This document shows, piece by piece, positions 46,218 through 59,928 of a stretch of 64,000 nucleotides of DNA. Below the pieces are notes generated by a model that saw only the letters and a list, made by a program, of their open reading frames with translations, did no database searches and was not told the origin of the DNA. The stretch is taken from positions 744,001 to 808,000 of the forward strand of contig JAJEKV010000091.1 in the NCBI GenBank assembly GCA_021234155.1, in the 5' to 3' direction. How positions within the stretch are numbered: the stretch's first letter is position 1; each line of letters opens with the position of its first letter. The position numbers were made by a program, and so were the translations under genes. This stretch comes from Isoetes taiwanensis. Its lineage: Eukaryota; Streptophyta; Lycopodiopsida; Isoetales; Isoetaceae.

Positions 46218-49160
46218 TAAAAAAAAAAAAAAACCTTAGACCTGTCCAAAGACAGATTTTAATCTAATTTAGACCTTTTCAAGGACTAAACTTCGATTCA
46301 ATAAGCAGCCCTTGTATTTAAATAGGTGAAATTCAACTACAAGGCCATGATCTGGTTACACATTTCCATATAATCTGTCAGCAGTAATTTATTCAAAAGA
46401 TTTTCAAATACATCATAGATATAAAATAAGTAAAGTCTACCAGATCTGATATGCTGGAGGTTTTATGCAAAACAAAAGATTTGAACAGCAATTCCCTGTT
46501 CAAGTTGTATTCAAGTTGTACGCTTAAGTCTTCAAGACCAATTAACAAGAAAGAACTTTCGTTTTTTGTCCATCTTCCATTTTTTGAACAAAACATAGCA
46601 GGGAGTAAAAAGTCCTGTTACCTGCACCCAAAACAACAAAAACAAGCATTAGTATGGTTGCCATCTTTGAGGGTAGCGGTGTCATGGGACTTTTTAGGTT
46701 TATGCCCCTTCACCCTGCTTGCTTCACAAACCTATCATGGGGTAAGGACATTTAAGCATCAAAAAACTGTAAGAAAACAGTTCACTAGTGTTCATTGCTC
46801 TTCTACGCAACATATCTGTCATTAGATTCATAGCTCACCACTGTTTCAGCAAAGTGGAGTGTTTAAGTCAGGAAATAAGCATATGGATCCATAGGTCGGA
46901 TCGGGTCGTACATCCATATTACCAAGTAAAATCCAGTTTACAATTATATGCTGAACATAAAACCAATATCTCTCTAACTTTTCCCTAAGTCTACATAAGC
47001 ATTAAACCTTATTTACATCTTTTTATTTTTGCCATAAGCTACATCAGGTTATAATACGTTCAACAATATGCAAATGCTCTGATAATTTTCAGTGGGAGAG
47101 CCAATCCGGATTCCTTACATCATACCAGTCATTACAAGTTTCATTTCATATTGTCAACTGGCTTAGAACGTCAGATTTAATTAGTTCATCTCATGTTCCT
47201 GTTAAACACATCTTAGGATCCTCCAGGCCATTATATTATAGAGATCTTACATATCTCATAACTAAAGATAACCATATCTGGTTATGTCCCATGCATTTAC
47301 TCAGCAGCCATAAATTACTGCTTTATATTAACTATTAAATGAGAAACAATTTCAGGATGCATTCAGTTTGTATAGACCTTGCTACAGTACATTTCAATCT
47401 TAAAACTTAAGCATATTGCATATTGCCTTTATGTTACATCTATATTAGGCTGCTCCTGGCTGTTATATTATACAGATCTACCATATTACATGACAAGACA
47501 GTTGAATTATACCATAATCCATTCATGAAGAGATTTCCATCTAGATATATCATGTAAGAAAATGATCTAATTAATAGAACCTGAGAAGTGCGCTTCAGTC
47601 CACTGGACTTGCTAGAATTTTCGTCAGCAACATGCTTCAGGCTGGTAGATCCACATGCTTTGGTCATTGTTAAACCTTTGTCCATCTCTTTTCCTGCTTT
47701 TCTGATTGTAACGTTGAGCACAGCATCAGCAGCTTCAGCATTCTCCTGATTAGATGGCATATCTTGAATATTCACATTGCTTCCAATTGCCTCTGAGAAA
47801 AGCAATGGATCCGACAAGGCAATGGATCATACAAGGCAATGCGGATTTTGAAGCCTTCACACTCAAAGTCACTCCATATATAGCCATACCGACAGTCCTT
47901 AACCCAAAACTGTTTTAGATGGGTCACGCTTCCAGCAGTTCTATCTACCAGCTAATGCTTACCTTTTCTTCAAATTCGTGTGCTGGCCATAGCAATGATG
48001 TGGCCGGAGTTTTTCTCCGGCCGGATTTCTGGAGTAAACGGGCCGGCTATCTGTAGTTCAATCTGCCCTAAAAATTTACGATAATAGGTTAACTCCCTTT
48101 AGCCAATAAACAATCTGTATACCTTATGCCACATTCTTTTTCGGCATTCCCTTGTATTTTCACAAACATGCTAGGTTAATGCATGTGTTTCTACATATAT
48201 TTCCATGCCACAACCCAAAGTGTGCATCTTAGTATTCCGAAGCATATGCCTTTTACAGATTAACATGTACCATCATGTTGCATTTATATCCAAGCAAAAC
48301 CACTGGTCCAACTTTATTTTCAACTTTGGCTATTCCTTTGGCTTGCTTTTTTCCTTTCATGCCACCATGAGCATTGAGGCCTCGCACGTCAATTTTTTGA
48401 CAAGTTTCCTATACATCATTTTGCAAATGGTGCCAACATTTTATCTGCCACATAGATAAAGGTTAATGTCTGTATTGAAGTGTACATGTATTTCATCATA
48501 AGTTATAATAAAAAAAGCCTGCCTCCTACCGTAGGTCAGGGTGGGCCACAATTCATAAATAGAGTTAGCAACAAGGAGAGTAGGACCTTGTTGCCAAAGC
48601 CCTACCCTACCTATATTGCCTAACTCGTATTGTGCAATAAGAGACACATATTTCTTTTTTCTCAAAAAGCCAAATGGCAAGAAAGTGGACCAAAAAAGTG
48701 GTCACTTGAGATTTCCAGAATATCAGCGGGGAAAGAGTATATACCCCTTGGTAAGAGTTCTAGTCTGGGCTAATGCCAAAAGACTAGTTTGAACAGCCAT
48801 AGCTCAGTCTATGATTCAGTATCAAGTCAAGTTCTATTGAAATAATTTCACAAAAAACAGTTGTCATCTTACCTTTATTTCTGAATGGATTTCCTTATTC
48901 CAGATTGATCAATGCCAATGTCCATGTCTGGCTATTTGCAACAATATCTTCATTACCAGAACTCATTCTTTATTTTTGAACGGATTTCCTTATGTCTTGA
49001 TCCATGCATTGTCATTGATTGGCTCAAGTTCCAAATTCATCTCCTATAATAAAATACATACAATGTTAGAACGTCATATTAAGCACAATAGCTGTTCACC
49101 TACATATTCAGTAACCAGAATCAAGGGACTTGGTATAACCAAGAAACTGGAATTAAAACA
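46218..49160 (-). repeat. array B, unit 1 (2.94 kb)
   Basis: Starts at an A-run followed by 'accttagacctgtccaaaga'. It has its own version of the foldback module (48518-48611; stem GCAACAAGG/CCTTGTTGC) and a 'aaaaagccaaatggca' word downstream of it. That is the same order of parts as arrays A and C, with otherwise unrelated sequence. Confidence 0.9.
47581..47792 (-). other. exon-like frame in array B (also 50511-50726)
   Basis: On the minus strand it is bounded by 'gcttttctcag' and a CAG|GTTCTA donor. It encodes AIGSNVNIQDMPSNQENAEA, then RKAGKEMDKGLTMTKACGST and SSKSSGLKRTSQ. A serine/lysine-rich internal exon is likely. The second copy is altered mainly at CAGCAG. The gene was not recognised. 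Confidence 0.4.
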
Positions 49161-51446
49161 AAAAACCTTAGACCTGTCCAAAGACAGATTTTAATCTAAT
49201 TTAGACCTTTTCAAGGACTAAACTTCGATTCAATAAGCAGCCCTTGTATTTAAATAGGTGAAATTCAACTACAAGGCCATGATCTGGTTACACATTTCCA
49301 TATAATCTGTCAGCAGTAATTTATTCAAAAGATTTTCAAATACATCATAGATATAAAATAAGTAAAGTCTACCAGATCTGATATGCTGGAGGTTTTATGC
49401 AAAACAAAAGATTTGAACGGCAATTCCCTGTTCAAGTTGTATTCAAGTTGTACGCTTAAGTCTTCAAGACCAATTAACAAGAAAGAACTTTCGTTTTTTG
49501 TCCATCTTCCATTTTTTGAACAAAACATAGCAGGGAGTAAAAAGTCCTGTTACCTGCACCCAAAACAACAAAAACAAGCATTAGTATGGTTGCCATGCTG
49601 AGGGTAGCAGGTGTCATGGGACTTTTTAGGTTTATGCCCCTTCACCCTGCTTGCTTCACAAACCTATCATGGGGTAAGGACATTTAAGCATCAAAAAACT
49701 GTAAGAAAACAGTTCACTAGTGTTCATTGCTCTTCTACGCAACATATCTGTCATTAGATTCATAGCTCACCACTGTTTCAGCAAAGTGGAGTGTTTAAGT
49801 CAGGAAATAAGCATATGGATCCATAGGTCAGATCGGCTGTACATCCATATTACCAGTAAAATCCAGTTTACAATTATATGCTGAACATAAAACCAATATC
49901 TCTCTAACTTTTCCCTAAGTCTACATAAGCATTAAACCTTATTTACATCTTTTTATTTTTGCCATAAGCTACATCAGGTTATAATACGTTCAACAATATG
50001 CAAATGCTCTGATAATTTTCAGTGGGAGAGCCAATCCGGATTCCTTACATCATACCAGTCATTACAAGTTTCATTTCATATTGTCAACTGGCTTAGAACG
50101 TCAGATTTAATTAGTTCATCTCATGTTCCTGTTAAACACATCTTAGGATCCTCCAGGCCATTATATTATAGAGATCTTACATATCTCATAACTAAAGATA
50201 ACCATATCTGGTTATGTCCCATGCATTTACTCAGCAGCCATAAACTACTGCTTTATATTAACTATTAAATGAGAAACAATTTCAGGATGCATTCAGTTTG
50301 TATAGACCTTGCTACAGTACATTTCAATCTTAAAACTTAAGCATATTGCATATTGCCTTTATGTTACATCTATATTAGGCTGCTCCTGGCTGTTATATTA
50401 TACAGATCTACCATATTACATGACAAGACAGTTGAATTATACCATAATCCATTCATGAAGAGATTTCCATCTAGATATATCATGTAAGAAAATGATCTAA
50501 TTAATAGAACCTGAGAAGTGCGCTTCAGTCCACTGGACTTGCTAGAACTTTCGTCAGCAACATGCTTCAGGCTGGTAGATCCACATGCTTTGGTCATTGT
50601 TAAACCTTTGTCCATCTCTTTTCCTGCTTTTCTGATTGTAACGTTGAGCCGCAAAGATCGCCAGCCTTCAAAGATTCTCTCGATTAGATGGCATATCTTG
50701 AATATTCACATTGCTTCCAATTGCCTCTGAGAAAAGCAATGGATCCGACAAGGCAATGGATCATACAAGGCAATGCGGATTTTGAAGCCTTCACACTCAA
50801 AGTCACTCCATATATAGCCATACAAGCAGCGGTCCTTAACCCAAAACTGTTTTAGATGGGTCACGCTTCCAGCAGTTCTATCTACCAGCTAATGCTTACC
50901 TTTTCTTCAAATTCGTGTGCTGGCCATAGCAATGATGTGGCCGGAGTTTTTCTCCGGCCGGATTTCTGGAGTAAACGGGCCGGCTATCTGTAGTTCAATC
51001 TGCCCTAAAAATTTACGATAATAGGTTAACTCCCTTTAGCCAATAAACAATCTGTATACCTTATGCCACATTCTTTTTCGGCATTCCCTTGTATTTTCAC
51101 AAACATGCCAGGTTAATGCATGTGTTTCTACATATATTTCCATGCCACAACCCAAAGTGTGCATCTTAGTATTCCGAAGCATATGCCTTTTACAGATTAA
51201 CATGTACCATCATGTTGCATTTATATCCAAGCAAAACCACTGGTCCAACTTTATTTTCAACTTTGGCTATTCCTTTGGCTTGCTTTTTTCCTTTCATGCC
51301 ACCATGAGCATTGAGGCCTCGCACGTCAATTTTTTGACAAGTTTCCTATACATCATTTTGCAAATGGTGCCAACATTTTATCTGCCACATAGATAAAGGT
51401 TAATGTCTGTATTGAAGTGTACATGTATTTCATCATAAGTTATAAT
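49161..51446 (-). repeat. array B, unit 2, truncated at the poly(A)
   Basis: A partial 2.29-kb copy of unit 1. It ends at the A-run that precedes the foldback module in the full unit, and array C starts there. Confidence 0.9.
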
Positions 51447-54400
51447 TAAAAAAAAAAAAAAAAAAAACGGCTTGAACTAGTCTATACTAGCACAAACATC
51501 AGCATTGGTCAATCCCTTTGCTGTCTTATCTGGCCATACAAGAACTGTTAAGTCCAAGATGGTACCATCCTTTCCTGGTGTACAGAATTAATGTTCACAT
51601 ATAATAATAGTCTATCATCTAGTCTAGATTCATCATTTTATCCCAAAGGATAGAATCTAATACTTAATGTTCAATGATTCCAAAATGTCTAAGAACATGC
51701 ACACTTTAAGTACAGACCAGAATGTGTCCATTTAAAGCCAACTATCCATTAAAGGATCATTAAAGGACCATGTAGGAAAAATCTGTATTCCTGTTCTACC
51801 AATATGCCATCATAGCATATATTTTATTCGGAAACAGTAAATAACATAAGTTTGTAGATTAAGAAATAAGATCCCAAAGCCAGGGAGGGACTGCCATTAT
51901 CCGTGTTCTATCCTTTTACATTAGGAAAAGATCACATATTCAGAATAAATAATTTAAGAATTAGAGACATGCAAGATTAGAGACAAATAGTGATTTCGAG
52001 ATCTTTAGATCTGTATTTACTCTTTCAGTGCATGAGCTTTTATACTCCAAGTAATTATTGTTGTATATTTATGCCAAAATACGGCATACAAATTCAGAAG
52101 TACTATAGTCTAAAACTAGAGTTACAAGTAGCAAAGCTTCTTGTTGTTACGAAACTCTTGTGTAGAAAACTCCAGCACTAGACAATAACCTGCTGCAATC
52201 GCATTTGAAATACATGTTTTCAAAAGAAAAGGGAATTCCAAGAGAGAGCAAACCGCCAGCTTGTAATAGCTACCAAATACAAGCAAGAACAGACTTTCAA
52301 ACAGTAATCATTATAAGAGAACCAATTACCTTACATCCAAAGCCAACTTGTAACATTGTACAACTAGGATAAGTGACAGAATACCATATTTGTATTCTGG
52401 AGTGCAAATGTCAGCATATAGCTTTTCCAATGTGTTAGAGCAAATGACCAGCCTATTATAGCAAACTGTACAACCAAAAATTGGCTTCCAAAAATGGAAT
52501 AATTTATGTGGGAACATAGAACATATTCTCTAAAAAGTACCAGCCAGTACAGTAGCTGTGTAGAAGTTAAAATAAGCAATAAAGTACCTTTGCATTGCAG
52601 GATTTCAAAATGCAAATAAAAGTCTTGTAAGTAGGTCGTTGTTTCTCAAACAGGATATGTAAACCCATGTACTTGTAGACAAATTAACATCTTCAAGTCC
52701 TTCCCGATCAAATCTTCTTCTAATGCGAACTTTCCAGCTCATCTGAAACCTATTTGAACAAAAGGGATACATTAAGAAGAGAAGCCCGTACCTGCAGCCA
52801 ACCAATACATCATTAGCCTGATAAGGGTAAAGATGCAAGGGCCAAAAGGTACCTTAGGCTTCTCGGTTGTCAACCGATCACCTAATGTAGGCCTTTTGCC
52901 CCAAAAGATCAAATGAGCATAGTAAAATATAAAAGTAATTTAAACAAATGAGAGAGATCTAGCTCAATATTATTTCAGTAATCAAAGGAACCTTTAATAT
53001 AAACATTGAGGAGAAGAAACATACAGTTATGGGCATTTAAAACAGAAGATATTAAATTCTGTTCAATCTCTTAGGCAAGAAACATGCATTGGATAAGCAA
53101 ACATAACTCATATATCTGTCACATTTCTTCAGCAAGAGTTATTTGATTAACTAGCATCATTTCTGAAAGGTACATACAATTTAAAGCTTTTAGATGCTAG
53201 AATAAATTTCTTGCTCTAACCTTTAGGTTTGAGACTGTTATAAGTCCAGCTTTTATGTCATAGCAGATCCCTTCTCTACTATCAACTATCTAACTTGAAT
53301 GATGACAAATGCGCTGCCATACCTGGTGAAATTCGTAGTCAGACCCAAGGCACCATCCATTTTGACTAACGGTAGAAAATGGAAAGTTTCACCATAACTT
53401 TAAGAATCCTGGATGGCCGCCATAGTCCACCTAGCTTCGTTTGCCATAGCCCTGGTTTGCATACAAGATGCCATGCCTTTGCACACCTCACGCCATGTTC
53501 TTGCATACCATAGCTCTTCCAAAATAATGTTTTGCACACGAAATGTTATTCCAGTTATCAAGCTGCGCCACATCTAAGTCCAACTTATCGCATTCAAAGA
53601 TGGAGAATCCATTCTCACAAAAGCAACTGTGCTAGCAATCTTAAATATCAAAGGGAAACTTCTGAAGAAAATATGGTTCGTAAGCATGCAAGCTTAGGAG
53701 AGGATGTCATTACAGAGTACACTGCCCAGCGGTCTACGCTTTTATTTGCCCGGGAAAATTAGTCAAGGCAGCCTCCTCACTTGAATACGGCATGCATAAG
53801 CCAAGGGAATTTACTCCAAGATCGGCCAGATTTTGGAAGAGCATCCTACCATAAATGTGCATGTGCAAAAAGCCAATTTTGACAATATTCCAACTTCTGT
53901 ATACACTATGGAATTATCTAAACAATTGAGAGAACGTAACATAAACCCCAAGCTTATATTTAAAGATGTAAGGTATACAACCCACTGCAAGTATCCATAT
54001 GTGCACTATGGAATTCACTGTGTCCAACGGACATTGCACTATAGATGACAAACTTTTTATTCCAAACTACATGGAAATAATACAAGTCTGGAAGTAATTT
54101 TAAGGCCAACAACTGCAAGGTCTTAAGCACCCTATGGTAACTAATCCCTTAAGTTCTTAGTAAGTCCCTCAAGAGAATGTTATTGGGTTACATTCTATCC
54201 ACGTATTGCCACCATTAGGAGGCCATATAGTATAGATGCAAGTTAGATCAACCCACACTAAGCATACACATAAAAAAAACCCTACCTCCAACCGTAGAGT
54301 GGGGCATCATATTGTTCCTGCTAAAACAGATATAGGGGTGGCAGACCCCTACTCAAAGCAGGAGCCATGCCACACCCTATTCTAACACAACAACCAATAG

Positions 54401-55030
54401 ATAAATACTTAAGAAATCACTTGTTTTTACCTCAAGATCAGAAGTAGTCGCCTATAGCTTGCAAAACCTCACTGGAATCAAACTTGTTTCCAAGGAAAGA
54501 ACTGTTTTTGATGTACAATAAGACTCTTCTTTTCATCATCTTGAGAGCACTTTTGATGCTTGGGAAGTCACTCTCCCTAACGCATTTAAGCACTCTTATT
54601 TTAGACTTTCCATCAGTCAGAACCATTTGGCCATAAATTCCTGAAACAACTTGGTAACATCCATCCAACTTAAGACAAAAAGCCAAGTGGCATATCAAGC
54701 CGAGTGGCATTGTTGGACAATAGTCCATGTATATAAGTTAGGCCAAATAGCATACTATGCCAAATGACAAATATAACATCAGTCCGTTTAATTATGCAGC
54801 TCAATAGTTCACCATCCTAAGTAGGAATGATCACCTTGAACTCTGGCTACCACGTGATTATCGGATTTGACCTGCGTTCATATGCGCCATTATGAGATGA
54901 TCATGAAGTAAAACTTGCATTTAAGTAAATATAGCACAGCAGTAACGAGAATTATAAAAAAGCATATGCAAGAAGCCTTACCAAGAAAGTTTGGCAGCAC
55001 TGGTAAGACCAATGCACAGAAGTGTGATGA
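51447..55030 (-). repeat. array C, unit 1 (3.58 kb)
   Basis: Starts at a 20-bp A-run followed by 'cggcttgaactagtctatac'. It contains the foldback module at 54280-54380 (stems TCCTGCT/AGCAGGA and TAGGGGT/ACCCCTA) and 'agccgagtggcat' words at 54.69 kb. A segment at 52.79-52.91 kb ('agcctgataagggtaaagat', 'gcaagggccaaaaggtacc') is clearly homologous to one in array A (about 22.30-22.36 kb). Confidence 0.9.
54431..54640 (-). other. exon-like frame in array C
   Basis: On the minus strand it runs from 'gttgtttcag' to a GAG|GTAAAA donor. It encodes IYGQMVLTDGKSKIRVLKCV, then SIKSALKMMKRRVLLYIKNS and EVLQAIGDYF, followed by a stop. No domain is recognised. Only array C unit 1 retains it, because unit 2 is truncated before it. 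Confidence 0.35.
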
Positions 55031-57900
55031 AAAAAACCGGCTTGAACTAGTCTATACTAGCACAAACATCAGCATTGGTCAATCCCTTTGCTGTCTTATC
55101 TGGCCATACAAGAACTGTTAAGTCCTAGATGGTACCATCCTTTCCTGGTGTACAGCATTAATGTTCACATATAATAATAGTCTATCATCTAGTCTAGATT
55201 CATCATTTTATCCCAAAGGATAGAATCTAATACTTAATGTTCAATGATTCCAAAATGTCTAAGAACATGCACACTTTAAGTACAGACCAGAATGTGTCCA
55301 TTTAAAGCCAACTATCCATTAAAGGATCATTAAAGGACCATGTAGGAAAAATCTGTATTCCTGTTCTACCAATATGCCATCATAGCATATATTTTATTCG
55401 GAAACAGTAAATAAGATATAAACTAGACCATAAGTTTGTAGATTAAGAAATAAGATCCCAAAGCCAGGGCGGGACTGCCATTATCCGTGTTCTATATACG
55501 TTAAGAAAAGACCACATATTCAGAATAAATAATTTAAGAATTAGAGACATGCAAGATTAGAGACAAATAGTGATTTCGAGATCTTCAAATCTGTATTTAC
55601 TCTTTCAGTGCATGAGCTTTTATACTCCAAGTAATTATTGTTGTATATTTATGCCAAAATACGGCATACAAATTCAGAAGTACTATAGTCTAAAACTAGA
55701 GTTACAAGTAGCAAAGCTTCTTGTTGTTACGAAACTCTTGTGTAGAAAACTCCAGCACCAGACAATAACCTGCTGCAATCGCATTTGAAATACATGTTTT
55801 CAAAAGAAAAGGGAATTCCAAGAGAGAGCAAACCGCCAGCTTGTAATAGCTACCAAATACAAGCAAGAACAGGCTTTCAAACAGTAATCATTATAAGAGA
55901 ACCAATTACCTTACATCCAAAGCCAACTTGTAACATTGTACAACTAGGATAAGTGACAGAATACCATATTTGTATTCTGGAGTGCAAATGTCAGCATATA
56001 GCTTTTCCTCAAGGCTGTGACTTGCTACTAGTTCCATTTGAAAAATTCCAATGTGTTAGAGCAAATGACCAGCCTATTATAGCAAACTGTACAACCAAGA
56101 ATTGGCTTCCAAAAATGGAATAATTTATGTGGGAACATAGAACATATTCTCTAAAAAGTACCAGCCAGAACCCACTTGTAGCTGTGTAGAAGTTAAAATA
56201 AGCAATAAAGTACCTTTGCATTGCAGAATTTCAAAATGCAAATAAAAGGCTTGTAAATAGACCGTTGTTTCTCAAACAGGATATGTAAACCCATGTACTT
56301 GTAGACAAATTAACATCTTCAAGTCCTTCCCGATCAAATCTTCTTCTAATGCGAACTTTCCAGCTCATCTGAAACCTATTTGAACAAAAGGGATACATTA
56401 AGAAGAGAAGCTCGTACCTGCAGCCAACCAATACATCATTAGCCTGAGAAGGGTAAAGATGCAAGGGCCAAAAGGTACCTTAGGCTTCTCGGTTGTCAAC
56501 CGATCACCTAATGTAGGCCTTTTGCCCCAAAAGATCAAATGAGCATAGTAACATATAAAAGTAATTTAAACAAATGAGAGAGATCTAGCTCAATATTATT
56601 TCAGTAATCAAAGGAACCTTTAATATAAACTGTTCAGAGAAGAAACATACAGTTATGGGCATTTAAAACAGAAGATATTAAATTCTGTTCAATCTCTTAG
56701 GCAAGAAACATGCATTGGATAAGCAAACATAACTCATATATCTGTCACATTTCTTCAGCAAGAGTTATTTGATTAACTAGCATCATTTCTGAAAGGTACA
56801 TACAATTTAAAGCTTTTAGATGCTAGAATAAATTTCTTGCTCTAACCTTTAGGTTTGAGACTGTTATAAGTCCAGCTTTTATGTCATAGCAGATCCCTTC
56901 TCTACTATCAACTATCTATCTTGAATGATGACAAATGCGCTGCCATACCTGGTGAAATTCGTAGTCAGACCCAAGGCACCATCCATTTTAACTAACGGTA
57001 GAAAATGGGAAGTTTCACCATAACTTTAAGAATCCTAGATGGCCGCCATAGTCCACCTAGCTTCGTTTGCCATAGCCCTGGTTTGCATACAAGATGCCAT
57101 GCCTTTGCACACCTCACGCCATGTTCTTGCATACCATAGCTCTTCCAAAATAATGTTTTGCACACGAAATGTTATTCCAGTTATCACACTGCGCCACATC
57201 TAAGTCCAACTTATCGCATTCAAAGATGGAGAATCCGTTCTCACAAAAGCAACTGTGCTAGCAATCTTAAATATCAAAGGGAAACTTCTGAAGAAAATAT
57301 GGTTCGTAAGCATGCAAGCTTAGGAGAGGATGTCATTACAGAGTACACAGCCCAGCGGTCTACGCTTTTATTTGCCCGGGAAAATTAGTCAAGGCAGCCT
57401 CCTCACTTGAATACGGCATGCATAAGCCAAGGGAATTTACTCCAAGATCGGCCAGATTTTGGAAGAGCATCCTACCATAAATGTGCATGTGTAAAAAGCC
57501 AATTTTGACAATATTCCAACTTCTGTATACACTATGGAATTGTCTAAACAATTGAGAGAACGTAACATAAACCCCAAGCTTATATTTAAAGATGTAAGGT
57601 ATACAACCCACTGCAAGTATCCATATGTGCACTATGGAATTCACTGTGTCCAACGGACATTGCACTATAGATGACAAACTTTTTATTCCAAACTACATGG
57701 AAATAATACAAGTCTGGAAGTAATTTTAAGGCCAACAACTGCAAGGTCTTAAGCACCCTATGGTAACTAATCCCTTAAGTTCTTAGTAAGTCCCTCAAGA
57801 GAATGTTATTGGGTTACATTCTATCCACATGTTGCCACCATTAGGAGGCCATATAGTATAGATGCAAGTTAGATCAACCCACACTAAGCATACACATATT
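55031..57900 (-). repeat. array C, unit 2, truncated at the poly(A)
   Basis: A partial 2.87-kb copy ending at the A-run 57901-57921, the same internal position at which the last units of arrays A and B end. Confidence 0.9.
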
Positions 57901-57946
57901 AAAAAAAAAAAAAAAAAAAAACACTATGGTCCATCCTGTACACATG

Positions 57947-58404
57947 TAGACAAAGTTAATTATGACCGTACGATTTAGCCTCTTATCAAAAATCGATGGT
58001 TAAGAAAAGGTGCACTCTAGAAATACTATTTAGTACACATAGATGAATACGGCCACCAAATCATAGAAAATCGATGGTTAAGAAAAGGTGGACTCTAGAA
58101 ATACTATTTAGTACGGCCACCAAATCATAGAAAAACCTTAGTAAAAAATGTATAAAAACACAAAGGAAACCCCCTTAGACAAAGTTAATTATGACCGTAC
58201 GATTTAGCCTCTTATCAAAAATCGATGGTTAAGAAAAGGTGCACTCTAGAAATACTATTTAGTACACATAGATGAATACGGCCACCAAATCATAGAAAAT
58301 CGATGGTTAAGAAAAGGTGCACTCTAGAAATACTATTTAGTACGGCCACCAAATCATAGAAAAACCTTAGTAAAAAATGTATAAAAACACAAAGGAAACC
58401 CCCT
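57947..58404 (+). repeat. nested tandem duplication, 228-bp unit twice
   Basis: Each 228-bp unit itself contains two copies of a shorter segment ('aaatcgatggttaagaaaag', then 'actctagaaatactatttag'). The right end continues into 'gttattatgctagatattca', shared with 10.24 and 16.24 kb. Confidence 0.85.
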
Positions 58405-58646
58405 GTTATTATGCTAGATATTCATTCAAAATCGATATTATAAATAAACAAGGCACATGTCATGATTATATTAATGAGATTTGATATTATTCACATGTGG
58501 CTTAAAATGCAAACACGTGGCAGAAGGAAGGCAATGACATATGTCGATTATCGACATAGACTTCGTTTAACGATTGCCTGTGAAAGATATATACATTATT
58601 TGTGGCTTAGAATGTAAACATGTGGTGTAAAAATAGTCTTTGATTA

Positions 58647-59222
58647 GTGACACATGTCGACTATCTAAAGTCGGGAAAGAGAAATGTTCGTGTGCTTGTC
58701 CATAAGTTTAACCCTAGAATATCAAATCAGTGTCCAGTATGCAAGCGTGGATCTGAGACCATTGAGCATTGCTTTTTCATGTGTGAACACCTTAGACAGG
58801 TATGGGACTGGTTGTTTTCCCTTTTTCAGGTTTCACTAACAAGTCAACAACTGCTTTTGGCAATTTACCCAAGTACCTGGACAGAGTTACAAGGCCAGGC
58901 TTTTCATCTAGCAGCAGGATGGTTGCTTTGGACTATCTGGAAAAGACGAAGATTGGTAATCTTCAAAGGTCTGGATGTGGCAAATAATCGTGTTCTCCAA
59001 GAAGCTCAAGGTTACATTGTAAAGTCGTATCATTGTTCTTCACTTGCCCCTCGCAAGAGGCGATTGATTTTTGAGGAGTATTTGGATGTGCACTCTTATG
59101 CTTAGGCAGGTTGCTTCACTCGGTGGGTCTCCGCTTATCCGCTGAGATTTTATTCCTGTCTTTGCATTTATACTTGTATTTGACTCTTTGATTGAATAAA
59201 GTCTGACGTCCTTCAACAAAAA
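58647..59222 (+). mobile_element. L1-type LINE 3' end (zf-RVT domain)
   Basis: The frame at 58647-59105 contains the reverse-transcriptase zinc-binding pattern CPVCKRGSETIEHCFFMCEH, followed by VWDWLF and WLLWTIWKRRRLVIFKG. This is typical of the C-terminus of plant L1-like ORF2. A 3' UTR with 'gaataaagtctgacg' ends in an A-run at 59216-59223. It is 5'-truncated and is a different LINE family from the TATTC-tailed one. Confidence 0.82.
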
Positions 59223-59462
59223 AAATGTTCGTGGCCGCCACGATAAATTTCTTGTCAAACCATATATAATGCATACACTTTGATTCTATTCTTCGAGATT
59301 CTTTGATGCTCCAGTGCATGCACGCCAAGTATCAGAAAATATTTTTGAGGAACATTTTTTGTATTTTCCTAGTTAATATTTATTGAGGAGGAGCCACAGC
59401 CACGTGACTCCCCTTGCTCAATCAATCCATCTAAGTAAAAATTATCAAAGCACGACATGTGT

Positions 59463-59603
59463 GCACTTTGCATTTATTGCGGCCATTAATACATTCTAAT
59501 AACTTGATGAGACATGTGTGCACTTTGCATTTATTGCGGCCATTAATACACTTTGCATTTATTGCGGCCATTAATAGACTTTGCATTTATTGCGGCCATT
59601 ATT
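59463..59603. repeat. short tandem repeat, about 28-bp unit, four copies
   Basis: 'ctttgcatttattgcggcca' plus 'ttaata' is repeated at about 59466, 59522, 59551 and 59578. Confidence 0.85.
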
Positions 59604-59928
59604 CCGACGTCCGCCATGGCCAGACCTGTGCTTGCCCCTGCATACAAAACTCCGGCGCCATTGCAGTCCACAAGGCATTTCTGTGGACCAATGCGGCCAT
59701 GCGAGCGATGATGAGACAACCCGGCAGATCCACTTCCATTCCATGCATACTTCAAACAAGGTGCGTGCTCTACATCTCTCATCCCATTCCCTTTCTGGCC
59801 CATACGATAGATGGCATGCTGTTTGATTACCATGAGGTTCCCCACATCTATTCTTCAACAAATCAAACTAGAAACATTAAACAAATAAATTACATTAAAC
59901 AAATGAGGCAGAGATAAAAAGATGCTCA

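Noticed and set aside
59581-59861. Overlapping frames near 59.6-59.9 kb on both strands
   Set aside because: They overlap a 28-bp tandem repeat and each other, with no recognisable motif.
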